From: Saccharum officinarum
Taxonomy: Eukaryota; Streptophyta; Magnoliopsida; Poales; Poaceae
Reading direction: 5' to 3'
Length of the DNA stretch: 64,000 nucleotides
NCBI GenBank assembly: GCA_020631735.1
Contig: CM036159.1
Span: 21,429,511 to 21,493,510, forward strand
Of this stretch, positions 10,327 to 22,050 are shown in pieces. The translations under genes and the position numbers were made by a program. The notes under the pieces were generated by a model, which was not told the origin of the DNA, did no database searches, and saw only the letters and a program-made list of their open reading frames with translations. The first letter of the stretch is position 1. Each line of letters begins with the position of its first letter.

Positions 10327-11911
10327 TGAAAGCATCTAGGCCCCGGTGTTGGTTTCGGCAATTGATGACAACGCATTATTACCATGACTAACGTGTGTTT
10401 TGCAGAAACTTTGGTAAGTTAGGTCATGGAGTTGATAACTGCTTTGGGCACTATGGTATTCATGTCCCTTGATGGAAATCGTTTCGGTTTTCAAAGGATC
10501 AACGACAAGATTAAGGACGGTTAGTTCCGGATGTCAACGTGTTGAGTTACATCCGGAATAGTCGTTAGGATCTTTGTTTCCTCCTTTGACCGTACTATAA
10601 AGGGGGGCATGAGCGAGTAGCTTAACCTAGGTGAGTCTTTTGTTTAGATGTGGTGCACACTTGTCAAACTTAGCACTAGGTAGCTCTAGAAAAGCTCAAG
10701 GTTCAGTTGGAAGCAACTTGGTTCAAGTTGCGTCGCGTTTTGAAGTCATTTGAGCAGTTTACCTGTGACCGGACGCGGTCTTTGTCATGACCGGACGCGT
10801 CCGGTCAGTACTAACAAGTCACTGCGTCGTTAACTGATTGACCAGACGCGGTCCCTGCGAGGACCGGACGCGGTGATCAGTCTGACACGTGTTCCAGAGG
10901 GTAAACAGTGTAATCGGACGCGACTGTGAAGTGATCGGACGCGTCCGGTCACGTTCCAGTAAGGTCCCAAGCTGACCTGATGCGTCCGGTCATCTATGAT
11001 CGGACGCGGTCGAGCGTCAGGTCAAAGTCCAGTAAGGTTCTTGCATGATCGGACGCGTCCGGTCATCTCTAACCGGCGCGTCCGGTCACTCAGCGCTGAC
11101 TTTCGGTTTCCGACCGTTACACTCGATCGGCGCGTCTGGTCATGTCGACCAGCGCATCCGGTCAGTACGAGTTTTGTTGATTTGGCAGGTAACGGTTGGA
11201 TTTGTCTGAGGGGTGTATAAATACATCCCTCCACCTCTTTTAGAGGTCTCTTGCTCATTTGTTCAGCTAAGAAACACCTTTGGAGTGCAAGGGAGTGCAA
11301 GAGCCCTAGTGAGGATAGTGATTTGAGAATCAAAGTTTGAGATTCCTCACTAGTGACAAGAGTATAGCAAATGTGCATCTATCTTCTCATTAGGCTTGTT
11401 GTGGTCAAGTGAGAGTTCTAGCTTGTTACTCTTGGTGATCGCCATCACCTAGATGGTTTGGTGGTGATTGGGAGTTAGGTGATCATCCAACGAGCTTGTG
11501 GGTGACCCAACTCATGTTGTAAGCGGTTTTGGGTGATTCACCGCGACGGAGTATCGAAGAATCAACCCGTAGAGAGCACTTGATCCTTGCGCGGATCAAG
11601 GGGGAGCTACACCCTTGCACGGGTGCTCCAACGAGGACTAGTGGGGAGTTACCTCGGCAAAACATCGCCGTGTTCCTAACCCTTACTTTCAAGCATTTAC
11701 TTTTGTGTATTACTTTTATTGCTTGTTTACTTTCCTAGAATTGCCATGCTAGACTAGGATTGGAACTTAGGGTGTAAAACTTTTACCGGGAGAATCACAA
11801 GGAACACTAGTAGGCACTAGGGGTGAAGTTTGGCTTGTAGGATTTAATTCTTGTAATTAATTTTTAGAAAAGCCCAATTCACCCCCCCTCTTGGGCATCT
11901 TGATCCTTTCA
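10327..11911 (+). repeat. 5' LTR of copia element 1
   Basis: Runs from TGAAAGCATC to GATCCTTTCA and is repeated at 22051. It contains a block of GACCGGACGCG/CGCGTCCGGTC half-sites (about 10765-11165) upstream of a TATA box, then a roughly 690-bp downstream part. ORFs across this LTR (10996-11220, 11022-11378, 11529-11738) are frames of this non-coding repeat. Confidence 0.92.
11216..11223 (+). promoter_or_regulatory. TATA box of the 5' LTR promoter
   Basis: TATAAATA lies just downstream of the palindrome cluster and is followed by a pyrimidine-rich CATCCCTCCACC stretch where transcription would start. The same element recurs in the 3' LTR at 22940-22947. Prediction from sequence context only. 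Confidence 0.65.
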
Positions 11912-11913
11912 AT

Positions 11914-11925
11914 TGGTATCGGAGC
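11914..11925 (+). promoter_or_regulatory. Primer-binding site (initiator tRNA-Met type)
   Basis: TGGTATCGGAGC begins two bases after the 5' LTR. It is complementary, with one change from the canonical TGGTATCAGAGC, to the 3' end of plant initiator tRNA-Met, the known primer of most plant copia elements. Confidence 0.8.
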
Positions 11926-11964
11926 CGTGTTGCTCTTTATTTAGGCTTCACCGCCTAGAGCAAG

Positions 11965-14304
11965 ATGTCTAATGGGGAAGGACCACCTCCCACTTTTGAG
12001 GGAGACGATTTTCTATATTGAAAAATTCATATGGAGGCGTACCTCAAAGCCATAGATGTTGGGTGCCTTAGAGCCGCAACCGAAGGGCTTCCCCCTATTA
12101 GGGATCCCGCCAACCCAAGTGGTGATGAGGAGAAGTACGACCGGTGGAATGCAAAGGCAAAAAATGCACTCTATCGGGGCCTAGGCAATGATATCTTCAA
12201 TCGTGTGCGTAATGCCAAAAATGCTCATGAATTATGGGAAAACATTTGTGCTCTCCATGAGGGAACTAAGATTGAGCGTGAGGAACGCTATCATATTGCT
12301 TTAAAGAAAATTAATTCTTTTGAGATGCTTCCCAAAGAAAGTGCTAATGAAATGTACACTCGATTGAATGTTCTTGTAGAAGATCTCAATGCTCTTGGAC
12401 TCACTCAAATGAGTCAATCGGATGTTGCAAGGAGGATTTTGAGTGTTCTTCCCGTTGAGAAGTATAGGCACATTGTCACCGTACTTCACCAAAGTGATCT
12501 CTCCGCCGCAACACCAACACAAGTATTGGGAAAGATCAATGCACATGAGATGTACATGCACATCACTCCGGAAGAGGGCTCATCATCTTCCAAGAAGAAA
12601 GACTTAGCCTTCAAAGCTAGCCATGAAAAGAAAAAGAAGAAGGGCCAAGCCATGATGGTGCAAGAAAGCTCAAGTGAAAGTGATATTGATGATGCATCAC
12701 TTGTACTCATGGTGAGAAAGACCACCAAGATGCTAAAGAAGCTCAACAAGAGTGGCATCAAGTTCGATGGCAAGAAGAAGAAGTTCTTCACAAGTAGCAA
12801 AAGGAAGCCAATATCCGAGATGAATTGCTTCAATTGTGGTGAACTTGGCCACTTAGCTCGTCAATGTCCGAAGCCTCCAAAAGACAAGTACAAAAACAAG
12901 AACAAGGGCAAGAAAGATGATTCAAGCGATGAAGAAGATGAGAAAAAGAAGAACAAGCCATACAAAAAGAAAGATGGCAAGAGAAGAGAGTTTTACAAGA
13001 AGAAGAAGGGAGGCAAAGCTTACATTGTTAGTGATTGGCTCACCGACATTGAGTCATCATGTGAGTCCTCCAGCGATGAGAGCGACGATGAGAAAGAGAA
13101 GGTCGCCGCATTTGTGATTGGGCCATCATCATCTTCGCCGACATCTTCATCACCACCTTCACCGCCACCTTCACCATCATCGTCTACTTCTCACCTATGC
13201 CTTATGGCCAAAGGTGAACGAAAGGTACAAAACAATGATAGTGATGATGATGATAGCGATAGTGATGATGAATATGATGCACCTTCTTATGATGAACTTG
13301 TAAAATTGTTGACCAAATATTCTAAAATCATAAGAAGAACTAGAAATAAAAATGATGAGCTTCAAAATGAAAATGAATCACTCTCATCTAAGCTTGAGAA
13401 TGCACATAAGACTAGTGATGAGCTCAAAGATCAAAATAAAACTATGTCTTCTACTCTCAAGGAGCTTAAAACTTCTAACAAAAAGCTTAGAGATGAACAT
13501 GATAAACTTGAGAAGAAGCATGATGAGCTCAACACTAGGCACAACTTGTTAAAAGACAAATATACTACATTGAAAATCGATTATGATAGTCTTATTGTTG
13601 CTAATGAGCTTGCTCTTGAGACACATGATGCTACTAACCAAGTTGTTAAGATTGATATAGCTACATCATGTGATGATTTGATTATTGAGAACTTTGAGCA
13701 AGGCTCTAGTGGCAAAGGCAAGAATGTGGTTGAGTCCAACAACTATGATGAGTATCTCAAGCTCAAGAGTGAAAATGAGATGCTCAAGAATGAGAACAAG
13801 AAGTTGATGGCTCTTGAAAAGCAAACATCAAATGAGTCACTTATTGAAGAGAACAAAAAACTCAAGCAAGAAAAAGAGCATCTCAAGACCGGCCTAAGCA
13901 AGTTCACAAGAGGCCAACATTTGCAAAGTGAGCTACTCATGAACACCGTCATGAAGATAGATAGAAGTGGCATTGGTTACTTGGCAAATCAAGAGAAGAA
14001 GGCCAAAGCTCAACAACAACAAAGCAAGTCAAAGCCTAAGCCAAAGAGATGTGTTGAGTGTGGACAAGAAGGTCATTTTGCTCATGAGTGCAAAACTCCA
14101 CCACCACAACCCTTGCCCAAGCATGCTAGACCCTTTGCTTTCAATGCTCATTACATGCTTAGAAAAGATTCAAGTGGAAAGATGAAAGTCATGTTCTTGG
14201 GTCCCCCTAACAAAAATAGGCCAAAGAAAATATGGGTTGCCAAGTCACTAGTTGAGAAAGTCAAGGGTCCCTCTCAAGTTTGGGTCCCTAAACAAAAGGC
14301 TTGA
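11965..14304 (+). pseudogene. gag of copia element 1 (early stop)
   Basis: Reading starts at ATG 11965 (MSNGEGPPPTFEGDDF), meets an in-frame TGA at 12019-12021 where related elements have Trp, and is then open for 757 codons from ATG 12031. Residues 1-170 of that frame are the UBN2-type capsid domain (ELWENICALHEGT, ARRILSVLPVEKY). Two CCHC zinc knuckles are present: CFNCGELGHLARQC (about residue 267) and CVECGQEGHFAHEC (about residue 675). Between them lie lysine-rich and acidic tracts and a long coiled coil (about residues 430-640, heptad-like Leu/Lys/Glu). A capsid with a long second half is typical of the SIRE lineage. Only the early stop breaks it; re-initiation at 12031 would lose the first 22 residues. 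Confidence 0.85.
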
Positions 14305-17300
14305 TCTCTTGTGTGTAGGTGAACTACAAGACCGGTGGATCTCATTGGGTAATTGATAGTGGTTGCACTCAACATATGACCGGTGATCCTCGTATGTTCA
14401 CCTCACTTAAAGAGAATAGGGTATGTCAAGACAAGATCACATTTTGGGACAATTCAAAGAGCAAAGTCAAGGGTATAGGCAAGATTGCAATATCAAATGA
14501 TCACTCTCTTTCAAATGTGCTCTATGTTGCTTCATTGAGTTTCAACTTACTATCCGTTAGGCAACTTTGTGACCTTGGCTACCAATGCTTGTTCACTCCT
14601 AATGAAGTGGTAGTTACAAAGATAGATGACAAGCAAATGATTTTCAAAGGCTTTAGATACAACAATCTCTATCTTGTTGACTTCACCTCCGAAGATGCAA
14701 ATTTGATGACATGTTTGTTCACCAAAACTACACTTGGATAGCTTTGGCATAGGAGGCTTGCTCATGTTGGAATGAACACTCTCAACAAGCTATTGAAGAA
14801 AGAATTAGTGAGAGGTTTGAAGGATGTAAAGTTTGAGAAGGACAAACCTTGTAGTGCATGTCAAGCCGGCAAACAAGTTGCAAATACCCACCCAACCAAA
14901 GCTTACATGTCAACATCAAGAGTGCTAGAACTTCTTCACATGGATTTGTTTGGTCCTACAACTTACAAGAGCTTGGGTGGAAATCTCTATTGCCTAGTGA
15001 TTGTGGATGACTACTCAAGATACACTTGGACTTTCTTCCTTCATGACAAATCCGAAGTGGCAAATTGCTTCAAGAAGTTTGCAAAGAGAGCTCAAAATGA
15101 ATTTGAAGTCAAGATAAAGAAGATTAGAAGTGACAATGGAAAAGAGTTTGACAACACAAACATTGAAGCTTATTATGATAAAATTAGAATCAAGCATGAA
15201 GTTTCATCAACCTACACTCCTCAATAAAATGGTATAGTTGAGAGGAAGAACCGGACCTTGATCACCCTTGCAAGAACAATGCTAGATGAGTACAACACAC
15301 CGGAAAAATTGTGGGCCGAGGCAATCAACACCGCATGCTATGCTTCAAATCGCCTCTTCCTATAAAAGTTTCTTGGCAAGACCCCTATGAGTTGCTAAAT
15401 GGGAAAAAGCCGGACGTCTCATTCTTCCGGGTGTTTGGTTGCAAATACTACATCTACAAGAAGCGTCAACACCTAGGGAAGTTTCAAAGATGTTGTGATA
15501 TTGGTTTTCTTGTTGGTTACTCATCGAAGTCCAAAGCATATAGAGTATTTAACCATGCCACCAGTTTGGTTGAAGAAACATATGATGTGGAATTTGATGA
15601 ATCTAATGGCTCCCAAGGAGCAATTGAGAATTGTGATGATGTAGGTGATGAACCATTGAGAGAGGCAATGAAGAACATGCCGGTGGGAGACATCAAGCCT
15701 AAAGATGATGAAGACGATGTACAAATTGTCAATCCACCATCTTCATCACATGTGCCTCAAGATGATGATAAGAGAGAGAGAGAGTTGAAAATGAAGATAC
15801 TCATGTCTCTCATGCACAAGCCGAGGCATAAGCTCAAGATTTTATGCTCCCCAACCCTCTCCTCAAGTGGTTGATAGAAGAAACTCACCTCTACTTTAAG
15901 CACATCCACAAGATCTCATCATAGGGAGTCCTACAAAGGGTGTAATGACTCGATCCTAAAAGCTTACTTCTTTTGTTGAACATCACTCTTTTGTCTCTTG
16001 TCTTGAACCTAAGAATGTAGAAGAAGCTCTTCAAGATCCGGATTGGGTGAATGCTATGCATGAAGAATTGAACAACTTCGCCTGCAATCAAGTTTGGACA
16101 CTTGAAGAGCATCCAAAAGGTGCAAGAGTCATTGGAACCAAGTGGGTGTTCCGCAACAAGCAAGATGATCAAGGCGTAGTAGTGAGGAACAAGGCAAGAC
16201 TAGTTGCAAAGGGGTTCTCTCAAGTTGAAGGTCTTGATTTTGGAGAGACCTTTGCACCCGTTGCAAGACTTGAAGCCATTCGTATCCTTCTTGCATATGC
16301 ATCACATCATGAAATGAAACTATATCAAATGGATGTGAAAAATGCATTTTTAAATGGCTTCATAAATGAACTAGTCTATGTTGAACAACCTCCCGGGTTT
16401 GAAGACCCTAGATATCCTAATCATGTTTATAGGTTATCCAAGGCGCTATATGGGCTCAAGCAAGCCCCTAGAGCGTGGTATGAGCGCCTCCGGGACTTCC
16501 TCATTGAGAAGGGCTTCACTATTGGGAAGGTTGACACCACACTATTCACCAAGAAGTTTAATGGAGAGATCTTCATTTGTCAAGTCTATGTTGATGATAT
16601 CATCTTTGGGTCAACAAATGAAGATTATTGCAAAGAATTTGGTGAATTGATGTCAAAGGAGTTCGAGATGTCAATGATTGGTGAGCTAACATTCTTCCTT
16701 GGTTTTCAAGTCAAGCAAATGAGAGAAGGGATTTTCATCTCTCAAGAAAAGTATACCAAGGATCTTCTCAAAAGATTCAAGATGGAAGAGTGTAAGCCAA
16801 TCAAGACCCCAATGCCATCTAATGGACATCTCGACCTAGATGAGGGAGGTAAACCAATTGATCAAACTCTTTACAGTTCTATGATTGGTAGCTTGTTGTA
16901 CCTTACCGCATCTAGGCCCGATATCATGTTTAGTGTGTGCATGTCTGCTCACTTTCAAGCTTGCCCTAAAGAACCTCACCTAAGTACCGTAAAAAGAATT
17001 TTAAGATATCTTAAGTACACCCCAAGCATCGGTCTTTGGTACCCCAAAGGAGCTAGATTCCAACTAGTTGGCTATTCCGATTCGGATTATGCCGGTTGCA
17101 AAATTGATAGAAAAAGCACATTCGGAGGGTGCCATTTGCTTGGAAGGTCCTTAGTATCTTGGTCATCTAAGAAGCAAAATAGTGTGGCTTTGTCCACCGC
17201 CGAGGCGGAATACATTGCCGCAGGGGCTTGTTGTGCACAAATCTTATACATGAAACAAACCCTCCTAGACTATGGAGTTATTCTTGAAAAGGTGCCGCTT

Positions 17301-17543
17301 TTATGTGACAATGAAAGTGCCGTTAAAATTGCTAATAATCCGGTACAACACTCACGCACCAAGCACATTGATATCCGCCACCACTTTCTAAGAGATCATG
17401 TTGCTAAAAATGATATATCACTAGAAGGTGTAAGAAGTTAAAATCAATTAGCTGATATCTTCACTAAACCTTTAGATGAGGCTACCTTTTGTAGATTGAG
17501 AAGTGAACTAAATGTGCTTGACTCTAGTAACTTTAAAAAATGA
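14305..17543 (+). pseudogene. pol of copia element 1 (protease, integrase, RT, RNase H)
   Basis: The protease active site DSGCTQHMTGD lies at about 14353-14385. The GAG-pre-integrase HHCC region and integrase core follow (LHMDLFGP, VIVDDYSRYTW, RSDNGKEF and VERKNRTL: the DDE triad). The RT is the 464-codon frame 16047-17441, with [23 protein letters not shown] and YVDD (about 16587-16598). RNase H shows [19 protein letters not shown], and the C-terminus ADIFTKPLDE ends at 17543. The frame is broken by stops at 14739, 15225, 15361 and 17440 and by an apparent one-base loss near 15388; the 15311-15874 stretch is in another frame. pol is not in the gag frame. Inactive as it stands. Confidence 0.88.
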
Positions 17544-19220
17544 GCTTGTGTTGTCCCTTGCATTGCATTGTGTTATATGTCATGTTTAAATTTCCCGCAA
17601 TGCATCTAGAACTTGTCTAACACGGTTACAATAACCCTCCTTTGGAGGAGTGAAGAAGCCTAACCGTGGATCAAACTTGACAAGCAACCTAGTCTTCCTT
17701 TCTCGCTTTGCATTGCATTTGCATGGTTGTTGCTTTGTCATTTCTTTTCAATTTAGCTTTGAGTAACCTCTGTGTTCATCCATGAATAGAGAGAGCATTT
17801 GAAGCTCCCAAGGGTTCACAAACTCTATTGCATGGCCATACGTTGCTCCTCGGGTGTTTATTGCGTATTTTCTTAAAAATAATACTAGCCTAAGGCAAAA
17901 TACTTTGAAAAACTTGAGGGTTTGAGTGAGGTCACTCATATCAGGTTCCAATTGGTGTTTATTTGAGTCTCTTTGAATTGGAACTTGATTGGGAGAAGTC
18001 GCGTCGAAGATCAGATTGAAGAAAGGCGTTAAACAGCGACCGGACGCTGGACCGGACGCTGCATCGGACGCGGTGCTACTTCACCACCACGTCCGGTCCC
18101 GGTGTCCACCAGTGCATCCGGTCATTCCCGAAGAATTTCTTTAAGATCTCTAACCGGACGCTGCACCGGACGCGCAGTTGCTGACCACCGCGTCCGGTCC
18201 CGACCACCACCACCGCGTCCGGTCATCCGCTTGAGTTTTCCGGGCAATCCATGACCGGACTCTGTCAGCGTCCGATCATGCCTAATCAGACGCATCCGGT
18301 CGTTCTAGGAGCTTACTAGACTCTGACCGGACGCTGCCTTCACCGCGTCCGGTCATGCGACCACCGCGTCCGGTCTTCACGCGAAAAGCGGATCTCACCC
18401 TTTTTAACCGTACGTTCGGATCTCGCGTTTTCTTCTTTCTTCTCGATCCACAGCCGCTTCGAACCCTAGCCATACTCGCCGTAATCTCACCGCCGCTGCC
18501 GCAGTCCAGCGCCACCGCTGCCGAGCCACCGTCCACGCCCGCGCCCGAGCACTCCACCGTAGCCGAGCACTCCACCGCAGCCGAGCACTCCACCACAGCC
18601 GCGCACGCCACCGCCTCCACGCCCACGAGCTCGCCGTTCCGCCGCCGCAGCCGAGCCGCCGCGCCACCGCGTCCGCCACCGCGCGCCTGTGCTCTCTGTC
18701 CGCGCACCGCCGCCGAGTGCCCGCGCTCTCTGCCGCGCGCGCGCCATTGAACCGAAGTCCGCACTCACTGTCAAGGAGACCTAACCCTAGCCTTGCCTTG
18801 AGAAGACCTAATCCTAGGAGACCTAACCCTAGCCGAGGTCCTTCGCGCTGTTTCGTCTCCGCGGGCGTCTCGGTCTCCGCAAGGGTTTTGATCGTCGTTT
18901 CCGGCTAACCCTAGCGCGTCGAGATCATCTTCCGTTCATCGGAACTTCGCTCATCTGAGGTAGCTATCGTGGTATATTCACATCTTATCTAATATGCTTT
19001 CTTTCATTAGGATCTCACTCATCTATTAGATAATATATGTTGCTTATAGTAGATGCATCTATTCTATCGTCTCAGTGTGTCCTGTCGGTGCTTTGTGTGT
19101 CAGGTGATCAGCTGTGAATCCAAGGCCAAGGCTGCGGATACGGATTGAGGCCAAGCCTCACGAGTGTCAGTTCATCATCTGTTACTGTCCAGATTTTCTT
19201 AGATACAACAGTTTGTCAGT
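17544..19220 (+). other. Post-pol untranslated region of copia 1 with palindrome cluster
   Basis: No retroviral domain is visible. At about 18035-18385 there is a second, independent cluster of GACCGGACGC and GCGTCCGGTC half-sites like that of the LTR. It is followed by a GC-rich proline/alanine-coding-like stretch (18440-18760) and a short direct repeat with CCTAACCCTAG words (18780-18840). ORFs here (18282-18764, 18355-18750) have biased composition and no domain, so they are not called as genes. Confidence 0.6.
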
Positions 19221-21630
19221 ATGGTTCGCTGCAAGAATGCTGGTGGTGCACCTAGTGACGGGGACGAGAGTCCTCCCAGGAGGACAGAGGTAGCTCGCGA
19301 CAAGCGAGTGAAGATAGCTGCCAAGAAGAGAAAGAGAACACTTACAGAGGCAGAGGTGGCTCAGGCAGTTGCAGATGCAGCAGAGGCAGCAGAGAGAGGT
19401 GGCAGGAGTAGTGGTATACGTATTGGCGAGAGTCGCTTTCACCTTGAAGGTCAACAGGTCGGTACTGAGGCTACTGAAGAGACAGTGGATGCACCTATAG
19501 AGCAGCCTACTGAGGACCCAGAGGAGACTAAGGAGCAGACAGTTCACTCTCCTTAGTGTCATCGCTCAGGACGTACGCGAGCTCAGGTGACTCCTAGGCC
19601 AGAGGGCCAGCGTCGTGGAGGTCGTCCACCACCCAGGGTTCGAGGTCACCCACCAGTTGAGCACTTTGACCTCAGGGGAGCTACAACTAGACAGGTCTAG
19701 GCCCTCAGGTTCGTTGAGGTTATTCGGTGGTTCCCACCTCAGCGGGATCCCCGAGCTTCAGAGGGCTTCTACACACCTCTGCATGAGGACTTCTACAGAG
19801 CCTATGTTGACAGCGGGATTGCTTTCAGACCTCAGAGAGTCTGTCGACTGGAGGCCTTAGTTGAGGTGGTTGGTGAGCAGCTTCGTTCGCATCTGTCCTT
19901 TCTACCTGGATTGTCAGATCTTCTTGGACGGACTGGAGCCTACTGTGGGACCTGGGTCAGAGAGTTCTATTCTTCACTTTGGATTGACCCAGCACATGAG
20001 TTCATTCACTTTGCATTCAGAGGCCGTGACCGCATACTATACAGCACCAGGGTACGAGAGATCCTCAGACTCCTAGCTTCAGAGACGAAGATACACCAGC
20101 TGTGTTTTGGACAGACTGCACCTCCGAGACGCCCTCATGGCGGGACAGTGCCCCCTACAGACATGATCAGACCCTGCTTCCGTGAGCCTTTTGGCGAGGG
20201 GTCTAGACGTACACCTGCCAGCCTAACACCGCTAGCTAGAGTACTTGATGCTATTGTGAGGCGGACACTACTTCTGAGGCTTGGATACAGAGAGGGATTG
20301 ACTCGCATGCAGCTATAGGTAGTACATCACCTCATCTCACAGACACCGTTCGACCTTTGGGATCTGATGCTATGTGAGATGGAGGACACCTTGGCAGAGG
20401 GATTCAAGGGTCACAGGCAGCTTCCGTATGCTCATTGGATATTTTTATCATCAGATCTGCGTGTGACCTGCCTGCAGAGATTCGAGCTGAGATATCTGAT
20501 ACCACTACAACCTTTCCAGAGTATGATATTCGCCAGCTGTGGGCATCAGTGACCAGGGAGCAGGCACCTGGCCCAGGACAGCGTCAGAGGCCAGAGGTTC
20601 CAGAGACAGCTGCTGAGCAGGACGAGACCGTTTAGGGTCTTGCTGAGGCTGAGTTAGCAGATCTTAATGCTCAGCCAGCTGATCCAGTTGAGGATGTTGC
20701 TACTGATAGCACAGATGAGGATTATCAGCCCATCCCCCGGTACCGCTCTCCTCGGCCTCACGACCATGAGGCCGGTGGTTCAGGCTCAGCCTCCCGCTCA
20801 GACCCAGCCATGGTGGCTATACTTGAGAGGCTGACCCAGGCCCAGGAGAGGCAGGAGGTTCAGATGCAGAGACAGGCTCAGGACACAGCTGCAGCGTTTG
20901 CTCAGATTCAGGCTCGTCAGGACGAGTTTTAGAGGCAGCAGCTGGAGTTTCAGAGGCAGCAATTTGAGATGCAGAGGCAGCAGGCAGCCACCCAGCAGCA
21001 GTATCTAGAGCTCCTGTGACACCTTGTCACTATTGGGGTACCTCCACCACCGTCTGTCCTGACTCCAGCACTACAGTCAGTGGACCTCAGAGCCAGGGAC
21101 AGCTGAGCTTTCAGTACACCTCTCCCCAGCAGCAGGTGCCTCAGACGTTTCAGTCCCCGAGCTACACTCCTATATAGACGGGGTTTACTCCACTAGCTTA
21201 GCTGAGACCTCACCTCCTCTCAAGCACTCCATTCACTGACTTGAGTGCCACCTACAGTGAGCTGACTAGATAGCCGACTCCCTCGTACACCACAGTTATG
21301 ACCTCTTCAGGGACGTCAGCTTCAGAGACTGTCGGTCTCCCAGTGACAAGAGCCGAGACTACAGAGACTGTGCCATCCTCAGTTGCTTTGACAGATCCTC
21401 CTACTCTTGGTGTCTTTCAGGCTCAGGCGGCAGTGACTGCTCCTATTGTTGCCTCTACACCTTCAGTTACTGCACCTGCTCTACAGACCCAGACCGCTTC
21501 ATTGCCACGTCTATCTACAGAGGGTCAGCCTGATAGTTCAGAGTCTGAGGAGGACACTTCACAGTTCGTGATCACTCCGCGCTCCTCGGCACCCGACTCG
21601 ACAGCTTCTGTTCCTCCGTCAGATCCTTAG
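19221..21630 (+). pseudogene. Accessory (env-position) reading region of copia 1
   Basis: Starting at MVRCKNAGGAPSDGDE, the region reads as one protein-like sequence interrupted by stops near 19555, 19698 and 20316, a shift of frame, and further stops up to 21630. The N-terminal part is lysine-rich with an alanine-rich helix. The middle (about 19700-20600) encodes a globular-looking stretch (SHLSFLPGLSDLLGRTG, WVREFYSSLWID). The C-terminal part is Gln-rich (20840-21010), then Ser/Thr/Pro-rich. SIRE/Maximus elements are known to carry an extra, sometimes env-like, ORF between pol and the 3' LTR. I see no signal peptide or clear membrane span, so an envelope role is not supported by the sequence itself. 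Confidence 0.6.
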
Positions 21631-22035
21631 ATTAGTTTTTGGCGTTTGATGCCAAAGGGGGAGAGAGCGTAGATTCAGGGGGAGTGTTTGATAGAGGGTT
21701 TCATTTTTTTCCATGTGTGCTACATTCATGCATCATGTTTATTTTCTCACCCTGCATTTTGTGACTATGAGTTTGTGAGACTTTATATCATATCATGTCA
21801 CTTATTTGTGTTTAGCTCATAAGGTTGTGCTTCCGTGCCTTACTCTGATTTCATATGAGCTATGTTTTATGTGTACTAACTCTTCATGTTTTATCTTATG
21901 AGTACACTCAGTTGGCTTGGAACACATAAGCAATTTTTAACCCCTTGTGCTTACAGCTTTTTGCTTATGTGAACCAAGCATGTTCGAAAACCTCAACTCT
22001 TATATCTTCTGAATCTAAGTGTTGTCATCAATCAC

Positions 22036-22050
22036 CAAAAAGGGGGAGAT
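22036..22050 (+). promoter_or_regulatory. Polypurine tract of copia 1
   Basis: CAAAAAGGGGGAGAT directly abuts the 3' LTR start at 22051, the expected plus-strand primer. A second purine-rich AAAGGGGGAGAGAG sits at about 21653-21666, possibly an internal (central-type) copy. Confidence 0.75.

Noticed and set aside
10765..11165. CRISPR-like array of repeated GACCGGACGCG words
   Set aside because: Spacing is irregular, units form dyads, the genome is eukaryotic and the block is inside an LTR.
18282..18774. ORFs of 91-160 codons in the copia 1 post-pol region
   Set aside because: Repeated Ala/Pro/Arg-rich GC sequence open in several frames on both strands, without a domain.
18780..18910. Telomere-like CCTAACCCTAG words
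   Set aside because: Only a few imperfect copies inside a retroelement, not a TTTAGGG array; at most telo-box-like words.
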